From Paraburkholderia acidisoli (lineage in GTDB: Bacteria; Pseudomonadota; Gammaproteobacteria; Burkholderiales; Burkholderiaceae): a stretch of DNA of 64,000 nt. Positions within the stretch are counted from its first letter, which is position 1, and each line of letters opens with the position of its first letter. The notes beneath the pieces are model-generated. The model was not told the origin of the DNA. It saw nothing but the letters and a program-made list of their open reading frames with translations, and did not search any database. The position numbers and the translations under genes are program-made. Positions 33,477 through 41,429 of the stretch are shown in pieces. The DNA is taken from NCBI RefSeq assembly GCF_009789675.1, contig NZ_CP046915.1, positions 1,240,001 to 1,304,000 on the forward strand. The letters run 5' to 3'.

Positions 33477-33925
33477 GATTTGGCCTCCAGGTGGTAGCCG
33501 CGTCCTTCGTAGTCGAAATCGACGAGTTCGTTGATCGCCACGGTCTTGTCGGCGGGCGAGGCGTAGTACGCGCGAATCTCCTTGATGCGGACGGTTTCCG
33601 GGTCGAATACGTACCACTCGTCGCCGCGCAGCGCAGTGTTGAGCTTTGACTTCCAGTGCGTCCACTCGATCACGGCTTCATGCGAGTCGTGCGAGACGAG
33701 GATCTTTTCGATGGTCCATTGCGAGCCGAGTTCGGCCACGCACCATTGCCATTTGCGCGCGATGGTGTCGGCGCCGCGCCACGGAATGTCGGGCAGCCCG
33801 GCCGGGAAATAGTGCACGGCATCGGGCGTGAAGCACGAGACGAGTTTGTCGTAGTCGGCCTCGTTGCAGGCGTCGAAGTAGCGGCGAATGAGCGCTGCGT
33901 AGCGGTTCGGATCGTGATCGGCCAT
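33473..33925 (-). CDS. SnoaL/NTF2-like protein
   Basis: 150 residues. The cone-shaped NTF2 fold is recognisable from NRYAALIRRYFDACNEADYDKLVSCFTPDAVHYFPAGLPDIPWRGADTIA and the later YVFDPETVRIKEIRAYYASPADK. The ATG at 33925 is chosen because AGGAGG is then ten bases upstream; the ATG at 33934 sits too close to it. Such proteins act as isomerases, cyclases or dehydratases on small ligands. Its operon with sugar-acid genes suggests a lactone or keto-acid substrate, but no catalytic residues can be assigned. Confidence 0.8.
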   Translation of the reverse strand: MADHDPNRYAALIRRYFDACNEADYDKLVSCFTPDAVHYFPAGLPDIPWRGADTIARKWQWCVAELGSQWTIEKILVSHDSHEAVIEWTHWKSKLNTALRGDEWYVFDPETVRIKEIRAYYASPADKTVAINELVDFDYEGRGYHLEAKS

Positions 33926-34083
33926 GAGTGGCATGCCTCCTGTTGGGTGCCCGGCGCGCGAGGCGGCCAGGCATGATGGACTCTGGCCCACAGTGTAGAA
34001 GCGTCGGCTTGCGGCGTAGACGGGTAAGCGGGATTCGAGTCGGGGTGAGTCTCAGCATCTGGAATCGCACGCGAATCTGACTG

Positions 34084-34992
34084 CTAGCGGTTCGCTTTCC
34101 AGGAGAGCGTTACCTGCGCCGCGAAATTCGCGCCGGGTTCGAGCACATGCGTGCCCGTGCCTTCGATGTCTTGCGCCGCGAAATTGAAACCGTTCGCCAC
34201 GTGACTGACAGGTTCGATGCAGCAAAAGCTTCCAGAGCGGGGCGCATAGGCCACGAGGTGCGTAAGCGGTGCTGCCGTGGCGAGACGCACGGTGCCGCCC
34301 GTGCGCGTGATGCTGGCCGAGCCGTTCCATTCGCTCGCATAGATCGCGCAGTCGCGGTCTTGCCAGTCGTTCGGCGTCAGCTCAGTGACGCCCGAGATGG
34401 GGAATGACGCGCCGGTGGGAACAAAGGCCGGGTCGAGTTGCCAGCGGCGGCTCGCCTGGAAGTGCACCGTTGAAGTGCTGTCGACGGCAAGAAACGGATG
34501 CCAGCCAAGCCCGGCCGGCATCGCGCGCGTGCCGGTATTGCGCAGCGCGAGCGTCACGTCGAGCGCTGCCGCATTCAGGGTGAAGACGATGCGCGCCTCG
34601 AACGGCCACGGCCAGTCTTCGCTCGCCTCGCTGTGCAGCACGAGTTCGGCGCGTTGAACTGTGTGCGAGGCGAGTTGCCACGCGCGGCGCTGCGCGTGGC
34701 CGTGCAGGCTGTTCGGCAGATCGAGCGGATGTGGCTTGAGCGCGTGGATTTCATTGCCGAAATTCAGGCGTGCGCCCACGATGCGGTTCGAGTACGGGAT
34801 CAGCGGATACGCGCCGGCCTTCGGCCAGCCGTGCTCGGGCGCGTCCCACTTGTGCAGCGGCACGAGGAGATCGACGTTGCCGTCGTGCGCTTTCAGCGTG
34901 CACACGCGCGCGCCGAGTTGCGGCGCGATTTCGGCTTCGAGAATGCCGTTGTCGAGCGTGATACGGTGGTCTGGCAAGGTGAATTGCGTCAT
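34084..34992 (-). CDS. Aldose 1-epimerase family protein
   Basis: 302 residues with the galactose-mutarotase fold: LEAEIAPQLGARVCTLKAHDG, IPYSNRIVGARLNFG (the Asn-Arg substrate contact), NSLHGHAQRRAWQL (His general acid) and GLGWHPFLA (second His). The C-terminal CIEPVSHVANGFNF supplies the Glu base region. It would interconvert anomers of a sugar or uronate before oxidation. The ribosome site before the ATG at 34992 is weak. It lies between the IclR fusion gene and the SnoaL gene on the same strand. Confidence 0.88.
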   Translation of the reverse strand: MTQFTLPDHRITLDNGILEAEIAPQLGARVCTLKAHDGNVDLLVPLHKWDAPEHGWPKAGAYPLIPYSNRIVGARLNFGNEIHALKPHPLDLPNSLHGHAQRRAWQLASHTVQRAELVLHSEASEDWPWPFEARIVFTLNAAALDVTLALRNTGTRAMPAGLGWHPFLAVDSTSTVHFQASRRWQLDPAFVPTGASFPISGVTELTPNDWQDRDCAIYASEWNGSASITRTGGTVRLATAAPLTHLVAYAPRSGSFCCIEPVSHVANGFNFAAQDIEGTGTHVLEPGANFAAQVTLSWKANR

Positions 34993-35014
34993 CGCTAAAG
35001 TTGTGAGGGAGCAA

Positions 35015-36616
35015 TCAGGCGTCGAATTGCAGTCGCAGCAAATGCCCGGAGAGCGGGGCGCTCGCGAGCGATTCGATCGGTTGGTGATTGCGGTCGCTGG
35101 TGATGTAGAGCGCCGCACGCGCCTCGCTGTGGCGCACGAAGACGAGGCCCGTGGGCGCGGCCACGGGCAGACTCACGATGCGGTCGAGCGCGCCTTCCTC
35201 GGAGAAGCGCATGAGGCTCCAGCCGTCGCGCAACGCGGTCCACACACCGCCGCGATCGTCGAGCGCGACGGCCGATAGACGGCCCGATCCCGGCGGCATG
35301 GCCGCAAAACGGCGCACGCTAGACGAGCCCTGCCGAAGCATGTAGACGGTGCCGGATGCCGATGCCGCCGCATAGGCGTGCGTGCCGTCGGCGGACCATG
35401 TCATCGAGTCGATGACTTCGCTGAACTTCCACACGGCCTCGAAACGTTGCGACGCGTTCACGAAGCCGAGATGTCCGTGACTGCCACGCTGGAACCAGCC
35501 CCACGTGTGGCCGTGCGGATCGGTGCAGAGCAGCGTGATGTCGGGTTCGCTCCAGACGCTCGCGCCTTCATGCACGGTGAGGGTTTCGTCGGCGGCAAGC
35601 AGTAAATGGCGGCCAGCCTGAGCGAGTAGCAAGCCCTCGGGACGCAACTGCATGCCGGAGATGGGCGCGTCGAGCTGGCATACGATGCGGTCGGTCCCGA
35701 CGCCGTCGGCGCCGGTTTCGAACGCATGCAGCGCGGGCGCGAGCGTGTCGGCCCAATAGAGCGTGCCGCGCGCGTTCCACCACACGGGAAACGCGCCGTG
35801 AAACGCCCACGCGGGACTCACCGCCGAAACCTCCTCGGTTTCCGTCGCGCGGCCGCCGCTTTGCAATTGCGCGCCCACGCGCCGCGCGGCCTCGACGAGC
35901 TCGGGACCGAGCAGTTCGAGCCGAGCGAGCGACATGCGGTAAGCCGGTCCCGCGACACTCAACGCGCCGCGCACGTGCCCCGCGTTATCGACGATGGGCG
36001 CCGCCACGCAACGCACGCCGAGCACGATCTCTTCGTCGTCGACGGCATAGCCGCGCGCGGCCGTGATGCGCAATTCCACCTGAAGGCGGCGGCGGTCGGT
36101 GATGGTGCGCGGCGTGAGCGCCGTCATCGTCACGTTGCGTAGCAGCGTGTCGCGTTCGTCGCGCGGCATGCGCGAGAGAATCGCCTTGCCCTGGCCTGTG
36201 CAATAGACGGGTTTGCTGCGCCCGAGCGCGGAGGCCGAGCGTTGCGAATGCGCGCCGTCGCAGCGCTCGAGCGAGATGACTTCGCTGCCGTCGAGCGCGG
36301 CGAGGTACGTCGTTTCGCCGGTGAGATCGCGCAGCGCGCGCAGCTCGGCGGTAGCAGCTGCGACCAGATCGGGCATCAGATACGAGTTGCGCACGAGTTC
36401 CAGATAGCGGAATCCGAGACGATAGACGCGATGCGTGGCGTCGCGCCGTAGCAGGCCGTGCTCGATCAGCGTGGCAAGAATGCGATAGAGCGTTGTTTTC
36501 GGCAGGCCGGCTGCGTCGAGCAGTTCCGCGTTCGTCATGCCATGCGGCGTCGCGCCCACCATTTCCAGCACCGTGAGCGCCTTCGATAGCGCTGCAGTTC
36601 CGTCTCCGACACTCAT
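35015..36616 (-). CDS. IclR regulator fused to an SMP-30/gluconolactonase-like beta-propeller, copy 2
   Basis: 533 residues. Residues 1-262 are a complete IclR protein (winged helix MTNAELLDAAGLPKTTLYRILATLIEHGLLRRD; effector domain GQGKAILSRMP and VAAPIVDNAGHVRGALSVAGPAYRM), strongly similar to the copy at 22750. From about 274 (GAFPVWWNARGTLYWADT) a propeller of SMP-30 type follows, with SAVALDDRGGVWTALRDGWSLMRF and PTGLVFVR near the end. The Glu of GEGPxW is again absent (GAFPVW), so lactonase activity is unlikely. It starts the sugar-acid operon on the minus strand and is divergent from an RraA gene. Confidence 0.87.
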   Translation of the reverse strand: MSVGDGTAALSKALTVLEMVGATPHGMTNAELLDAAGLPKTTLYRILATLIEHGLLRRDATHRVYRLGFRYLELVRNSYLMPDLVAAATAELRALRDLTGETTYLAALDGSEVISLERCDGAHSQRSASALGRSKPVYCTGQGKAILSRMPRDERDTLLRNVTMTALTPRTITDRRRLQVELRITAARGYAVDDEEIVLGVRCVAAPIVDNAGHVRGALSVAGPAYRMSLARLELLGPELVEAARRVGAQLQSGGRATETEEVSAVSPAWAFHGAFPVWWNARGTLYWADTLAPALHAFETGADGVGTDRIVCQLDAPISGMQLRPEGLLLAQAGRHLLLAADETLTVHEGASVWSEPDITLLCTDPHGHTWGWFQRGSHGHLGFVNASQRFEAVWKFSEVIDSMTWSADGTHAYAAASASGTVYMLRQGSSSVRRFAAMPPGSGRLSAVALDDRGGVWTALRDGWSLMRFSEEGALDRIVSLPVAAPTGLVFVRHSEARAALYITSDRNHQPIESLASAPLSGHLLRLQFDA

Positions 36617-36720
36617 ATTTCCACCTCTTGGGATTCACGGGCTAGCACGCCTGGATGGCCCGATCGATGCCCACGACTTTAGCAGTAGGATCGATCTCGT
36701 TGGGGCAGCAAACGCCTCGC

Positions 36721-36739
36721 AGTTCCACAAGTTGGAACT
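36721..36739. promoter_or_regulatory. Perfect palindrome, putative operator of the second IclR fusion regulator
   Basis: AGTTCCACAAGTTGGAACT has 7 bp arms (AGTTCCA/TGGAACT) around CAAGT, in the 159 bp between the divergent IclR fusion and RraA genes, 37 bases before the RraA start. Size and position suit an IclR dimer site controlling both directions. Confidence 0.6.
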
Positions 36740-36775
36740 AAAGCCAGTTTTTTCGAAACCGTAACAGGAAATCCC

Positions 36776-37582
36776 ATGACACTTCACGCTTACGCCGAGG
36801 GCCTCGACCATGAAGTCGACCGCGCCGTGCACGTCAGCGACGAAACGCTCGCACGTCTCGCCAAAATCAGCAGTGGCTCGCTCACCACGCAATTATTCAA
36901 GCGCGGCTTCCGTCAGCCGGCGTTGGTTGGCCTGCGCGCCGTCAATCGCGAAGTGAAGCCGTTCGCGGGCCGCGCGTTCACGATGCGCTTCATCCCTGCG
37001 CGCGAGGACATCGACACTTACGGCACGATGACCACCCGTCCGAACACCGACAATCTGCAATGGCAAGGCGTGGAGCAGGTACGCGAAGGCGACGTGCTGG
37101 TGATCGACAGCCGCGACGATCCGCGCGCGGCTTCGGCGGGCAATATCCTCATCACGCGTCTGCTCGCACGCGGCGCACGCGCGATCGTCACGGACGGCGC
37201 ATTGCGGGACGGCACCGAAATCGCTCAAATGGCGCTGCCGGCCTACGCGCGCGAGATCACGGCGACCACGCGCATTTCGTATCACCATGTCGCGGACTTG
37301 CAGGTGCCGATCGGTTGCGCGGGCGTGGCGGTCTATCCCGGCGACGTGATCGTCGGCGATGCGGATGGCCTCACGGTGGTGCCCGCGCATCTGGCTGAGG
37401 AACTCGTGGAGATCTGCGAGAAGCAGGACGACATCGAGCACTATCTGGCGATGCGGATCGCCGCGGGCGAGGCGCTTTGGGGCGTGTATCCGCCGAGCGC
37501 GCAGTCGTATGCCGACTATGAGGCCTGGGTTGCCGGCGGCCGGCAAAAGATCGAAGCGCTGCCGCGCGTGGCAGGTCACTAA
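36776..37582 (+). CDS. RraA/4-hydroxy-4-methyl-2-oxoglutarate aldolase-family protein
   Basis: 268 residues, closely similar to the product of 21752-22579 along its length (SSGTLTTQLFKRG/ISSGSLTTQLFKRGF, TMRFIPAREDIDTYGTMTT, GCAGVAVYPGDVIVGD). The active-site segment RAIVTDGALRDGTEIAQM keeps the Arg-Asp pair. It should be a metal-dependent aldolase or oxaloacetate-decarboxylase-type enzyme for a short hydroxy-oxo-dicarboxylate. AGGAAA precedes the ATG. It is divergent from the second IclR/SMP-30 regulator. Confidence 0.87.
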   Translation: MTLHAYAEGLDHEVDRAVHVSDETLARLAKISSGSLTTQLFKRGFRQPALVGLRAVNREVKPFAGRAFTMRFIPAREDIDTYGTMTTRPNTDNLQWQGVEQVREGDVLVIDSRDDPRAASAGNILITRLLARGARAIVTDGALRDGTEIAQMALPAYAREITATTRISYHHVADLQVPIGCAGVAVYPGDVIVGDADGLTVVPAHLAEELVEICEKQDDIEHYLAMRIAAGEALWGVYPPSAQSYADYEAWVAGGRQKIEALPRVAGH

Positions 37583-38103
37583 CGCGATCGACAGAGGGCG
37601 AGCGTGGCACGAACCGGCGGCGGTTGCGCCGCAAAACTCGCTCGCCCCATACCGGGTGGCGGCGGGGAACGCGCTAGAGCCTGAAATGGCGAGCGCTCAT
37701 CTTGGTGCTTGTCAACAGCGCGTGAGCAGTTGCTTTGGCTATCGTGTTGCGGAGGTGATTCTCGACGATCGTGGCCGGCGAGTCGATGAGCGGACGGCGA
37801 TACTAGCCGTTTCTGCGTAGCAATTGTACGGAGAAGCTGCCTTCGGAGTCGGCCCGATTAACGCGGTCGCGGGATAGCGATCCTCATTCGGCAAGCGCGC
37901 AAGAATGCAACCACGTCGCTTGTCTGTCCACTAAAGGGCAGTCATCTATATCGTCGCAACGCGGCCGTGGAGAACCCTTGCAAATTTGCCCCGTTGCAGT
38001 TCATTTGCCATCGGACTGCCTGCGATCTACGGCGTTGCACGGCTGATTGTCCCGGAGCATTGGAAGGCGCGGCGGTTGACGGAACCCACCGCGCCCGGCG
38101 TCG

Positions 38104-38266
38104 TCAGGAATGCGGACGCACGGAGACGAGTTGCGGATGCGCTTCAAGTGCCTTGCGCGCTTTCGTCGCTTCATCAACGGTCACGGCGGGTGCCGCGTTG
38201 CTCCACTGATTGCGTACGGTAAGTCACGACGGCCGCAACTTGCGCGTCGGAGAGACTGAACGGACC
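38104..38266 (-). pseudogene. C-terminal remnant of a c-type cytochrome, frameshifted
   Basis: Reading leftwards, PFSLSDAQVAAVVTY is in one frame and, after one extra base near 38218, RNQWSNAAPAVTVDEATK continues in another and ends at TGA 38104. Together they give the usual C-terminal helix of a membrane-anchored cytochrome c (LSDxQVAAVVTYVRNxWGNxAPAVT). The haem motif and the rest of the gene are missing. It is the decayed end of a dehydrogenase cytochrome subunit. Confidence 0.7.
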
Positions 38267-38355
38267 GGGGCTTCTTCATTGCGCTTCGAACGCGCCGCAT
38301 CCCTGCGACGTTTGCGCCCACTTTTCCCCGTTTCCTGTTCCCGCCGAGCGCTTTT

Positions 38356-38369
38356 CTGATCTACATCAC
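38356..38369. promoter_or_regulatory. FNR/DNR-like box upstream of hcp
   Basis: CTGATCTACATCAC matches the core TGAT-N4-ATCA of the FNR/CRP-family site TTGAT-N4-ATCAA. It lies 140 bases upstream of the hcp start, a place that suits activation under low oxygen. Confidence 0.55.
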
Positions 38370-38401
38370 GGCAAAACTCGCTTCGCCAAGCGACGATAAA
38401 A

Positions 38402-38424
38402 AAGATGCATTGAGATTGCATCTT
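38402..38424. promoter_or_regulatory. NsrR-type nitric-oxide-responsive operator
   Basis: A 23 bp palindrome with perfect 8 bp arms AAGATGCA (38402-38409) and TGCATCTT (38417-38424), matching the NsrR consensus half-site AAGATGYAT. NsrR is the usual repressor of hcp genes and is relieved by nitric oxide. It lies 85 bases before the hcp start. Confidence 0.8.
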
Positions 38425-38508
38425 ACAAGAATGGCGCACCGATCCGTCAGTCGATCCTGAATCTGGACGCGTTGCGCCATCGACGTCACCCACGAAAAGG
38501 AGCAAGCC

Positions 38509-40197
38509 GTGTTTTGCTATCAATGTGAACAGACCGACCGCACTCAGGCCACGCCCGGTTGTGCATCGGCGAAAGGCAACTGCGGCAAGGACGCCACGAC
38601 CGCCGACCTGCAGGATCTGCTGATTCACGCCGTGAAGGGCATCGCGCAATACGGCGCGCTCGCGCGCGGGCTCGGCGCACCCGACCGCGAAGCCGACCGT
38701 TTCGCGCTCTACGCGCTGTTCACCACGCTCACCAACGTCAACTTCAACGCCGGTCGCTTCGTCACGATGCTGCGCGAGGCCGGGCAGCATCGCGATCGCG
38801 TGAAGGCCGCCTATGAAACGCTCGTGTTCGCGCAAGGCGTGGCCGTGGAAGCGCCGCGCGGTCCCGCGCAATGGCAGCCGGGCAACGATCTGCCCGAATT
38901 GCTCGCGCAAGCCGCGCTCGTCGGCATTCTGGCCGGGCAGGCGGGTGCGGGCGGCGGCGTGAGCGACGACATTGTCGGCTTGCGCGCGCTCGTGCTCTAC
39001 GGGCTCAAGGGCGTGTGCGCTTACGCGCATCACGCGCGCGTGCTCGGCTACGAGAGCGAGGTGGTCTACGAAGGCGTGGAAAACGCGCTCGTGTTCCTCG
39101 CGAGCGAGCCCACGGAGGCAAATGCGCTGCTCGAACACGCGCTCGCGCTCGGCAACCTGAACCTCACGGTGATGGAACTGCTCGACGCCGCGAACACGGG
39201 CCGCTTCGGCATTCCCGAGCCCACGGCGGTGCGCATGACGCCGCGCGCGGGCAAGGCGATTCTCGTTTCCGGCCACGACATGGGCGACCTCGAAGCGCTG
39301 CTCGAAGCCACGGCCGGCACCGGCGTGCAGATCTACACGCACGGCGAACTGCTGCCCGCGCACGCGTATCCCAGGCTCAAGGCGTATCCGCATCTGGCCG
39401 GCAACTTCGGCGGCGCGTGGCAGGATCAGCATGCCGATTTCGCGAACTTCCCCGGCCCGATCCTGATGACGTCGAATTGCCTGATCGAGCCGCTGCCGCA
39501 GTATCGCCAGCGCATCTTCACGACCGGGCCGGTGGGCTGGGCGGGCGTGCGCCATCTCGATCACCACGCGCATCCTGCCTTCGCGCCGCTCGTGCAGGCC
39601 GCGCGCGCGCTGCCGGGTTTTCATGCGGACGCGCCCGAGGAAACGGTCACGATCGGCTTCGCGCGCAACGCGGTGCTCGGCGTGGCCGACAAGGTGATCG
39701 ACGCCGTGAAGGCCGGCCAGATCCGCCACTTCTTCCTGATCGGCGGCTGCGACGGCGCCGCGCCCGGCCGCAACTACTACACCGAGTTCGCGCAGGCCAC
39801 GCCCGCCGACACCGTCGTCATGACGCTCGGCTGCAACAAGTACCGCTTCAACCGCCACGCGTTCGGCGAGATCGGCGGCATTCCGCGCCTGCTCGACGTG
39901 GGCCAGTGCAACGACAGCTATTCGGCCATCCAGATCGCCATCGCGCTCGCCAACGCGTTCGAGTGCGGCGTCAACGACCTGCCGCTCACGCTCGTGGTTT
40001 CGTGGTTCGAGCAGAAGGCCGCGGCCGTGCTGCTCACGTTGCTCGCGCTCGGCATTCGCAACATCCATCTCGGTCCCACGTTGCCGGCGTTCCTCACGCC
40101 CAATGTGCTCGACATTCTCGTTGCGCAGTTCGGCATCAAGCCGATCGGCGATGCGCAAACCGATCTCGCTGCCGCGCTCGCGCGCCAGGCCGCGTGA
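38509..40197 (+). CDS. hcp: Hybrid-cluster protein (hydroxylamine/NO reductase)
   Basis: 562 residues from GTG 38509, with AAAGGAGC upstream. The N-terminal Cys set C3, C6, C18 and C25 (FCYQCEQT...GCASAKGNC) binds the first Fe-S cluster. Hybrid-cluster ligands follow: [66 protein letters not shown] and WFEQKAAA. Hcp reduces nitric oxide, and hydroxylamine in vitro, in the cytosol and counters nitrosative stress. The following gene encodes the likely electron donor. Control by NsrR and an FNR-type protein is predicted from the upstream sites. Confidence 0.96.
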   Translation: MFCYQCEQTDRTQATPGCASAKGNCGKDATTADLQDLLIHAVKGIAQYGALARGLGAPDREADRFALYALFTTLTNVNFNAGRFVTMLREAGQHRDRVKAAYETLVFAQGVAVEAPRGPAQWQPGNDLPELLAQAALVGILAGQAGAGGGVSDDIVGLRALVLYGLKGVCAYAHHARVLGYESEVVYEGVENALVFLASEPTEANALLEHALALGNLNLTVMELLDAANTGRFGIPEPTAVRMTPRAGKAILVSGHDMGDLEALLEATAGTGVQIYTHGELLPAHAYPRLKAYPHLAGNFGGAWQDQHADFANFPGPILMTSNCLIEPLPQYRQRIFTTGPVGWAGVRHLDHHAHPAFAPLVQAARALPGFHADAPEETVTIGFARNAVLGVADKVIDAVKAGQIRHFFLIGGCDGAAPGRNYYTEFAQATPADTVVMTLGCNKYRFNRHAFGEIGGIPRLLDVGQCNDSYSAIQIAIALANAFECGVNDLPLTLVVSWFEQKAAAVLLTLLALGIRNIHLGPTLPAFLTPNVLDILVAQFGIKPIGDAQTDLAAALARQAA

Positions 40198-40249
40198 TGG
40201 CATCGACCGATCGAATGGATAACCTGCCGACAGGGACGAAGCGAACACC

Positions 40250-41311
40250 ATGAGTTATCGAATCGAGTTGATGACGCGCGACGGCGAGGCATTCGGCTTT
40301 GCCTGCGAGCCGGGCCAGGACGTGCTGGCGGCGGCCGCGGCGGCGGCGATCCGGTTGCCGTCGCAGTGTGGCCGCGGCAGTTGCGGCGCGTGCCACGCGA
40401 GCGTGACCGAAGGCGAGTTCACGCTCGGCGACCACAGCGCCGACGCGCTCGCGCCCGGCGACCGCCACGCCGTGCTGCTGTGCCGGACAACGCCGTCGAG
40501 CGACCTGCGCATCGTCGCGCCGTACGACCGGAGCAAGGTGCTGCTGCAACCGGTGGCGGTGCGCCGCGCGCGCATCGTCGCGCTGGAAACCGTCGCGCAG
40601 GACACGCGCCGTCTCGAACTGTTGCTCGATGCGGACGAGGCGAACGGCAGCGCGGCGGAATTCGAAGCGGGCCAGTTCGTCGAGCTGGCGTTGCCCGAGG
40701 CGGATGCCGATGCGCATGCCAAAGGATCGGTCGATGATGAACCGCTGCGCCGCCCGTTCTCGCTCGCCAACACGAGCAACTGGGAAGGGCGCCTCGAGTT
40801 CCTGATCCGGCTGCGGCCCGAGGGCGTGTTTTCCGCGTATCTGCGCGAGCGCGCGCAACCCGGCGACGTGCTCACGGTGCACGGCCCGCAAGGCGGCTTC
40901 GGCCTGATCGCCGGCAGCCTGCGGCCGCGCTGGTTCGTGGCGGGCGGCACGGGTCTCGCGCCCGTGCTCTCGATGCTGCGCCGCATGTCCGAGTGCGAAG
41001 AGATGAACGAGGCGCGGCTCTTTTTCGGCGTGAATCGCGCGAGCGAGCTTTGCATGATCGACGCGCTGCGCGAGTTGCAGGTGTCGCTGCCGCAACTGCG
41101 CGTGGAGTTGTGCGTGCGCGAGCCGCACGATCGCGACGACGCCTGGCTCGGCACGCCCGTCGATGCGCTGGCCGCCGCGCTGGCGGGTTGCACGGCGTCG
41201 CCCGACATTTACGTGTGCGGGCCGCCCGGCATGGTGAGCGCGGCGCAGGCAGCGGCCGCGGCGGCGGGCGTGCCGGCGGCGCAGTTCGTCTGCGAGCGTT
41301 TCACCGCCTGA
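40250..41311 (+). CDS. hcr: Hcr-like NADH oxidoreductase with N-terminal 2Fe-2S ferredoxin domain
   Basis: 353 residues. Residues 1-95 form a plant-type ferredoxin domain (CGRGSCGACHASV, then Cys in VLLCRTT); about 100-230 is the FAD domain (RRPFSLAN, the RxxS flavin motif) and the remainder the NADH domain (FVAGGTGLAPVLSMLRRM, IYVCGPPGMV). This order resembles benzoate dioxygenase reductase; E. coli Hcr has the ferredoxin at the other end. Its place 52 bp after hcp and before a shared terminator makes it the probable reductase for Hcp. Confidence 0.88.
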   Translation: MSYRIELMTRDGEAFGFACEPGQDVLAAAAAAAIRLPSQCGRGSCGACHASVTEGEFTLGDHSADALAPGDRHAVLLCRTTPSSDLRIVAPYDRSKVLLQPVAVRRARIVALETVAQDTRRLELLLDADEANGSAAEFEAGQFVELALPEADADAHAKGSVDDEPLRRPFSLANTSNWEGRLEFLIRLRPEGVFSAYLRERAQPGDVLTVHGPQGGFGLIAGSLRPRWFVAGGTGLAPVLSMLRRMSECEEMNEARLFFGVNRASELCMIDALRELQVSLPQLRVELCVREPHDRDDAWLGTPVDALAAALAGCTASPDIYVCGPPGMVSAAQAAAAAAGVPAAQFVCERFTA

Positions 41312-41368
41312 GCATGCCGGCCGGGAAACGCTGCGGCGTTCGAGCGATTCCCGCCCGTGGTTTTTTCG

Positions 41369-41394
41369 ACCTCACTGGCGCGGGAGGTTTTTTT
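41369..41394 (+). terminator. Rho-independent terminator of hcp-hcr
   Basis: ACCTC (41369-41373) pairs with GAGGT (41384-41388), followed by a run of seven T residues to 41394, 58 bases after the hcr stop. Confidence 0.7.
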
Positions 41395-41429
41395 GCCTGA
41401 CGATTCAACGATCTCTCATGTCGATTCAG

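Larger units (their letters stand above)
37583..38508. other. Long non-coding stretch with a decayed cytochrome gene and hcp regulatory sites
   Basis: About 930 bp. The first 500 bases hold no supportable gene. A frameshifted cytochrome c fragment lies at 38104-38266 on the minus strand. The last 155 bases carry an FNR-like box and an NsrR-type palindrome in front of hcp. Confidence 0.6.

Noticed and set aside
37583..38100. Short plus-strand frames, including FAIGLPAIYGVARLIVPEHW
   Set aside because: Short, no start signal, no family; the region is better read as decayed or non-coding DNA.
38224..40251. A 675-codon minus-strand frame opposite hcp
   Set aside because: Hcp on the plus strand has complete cluster-ligand motifs; the minus translation is low-complexity and Arg/Glu/His-rich.
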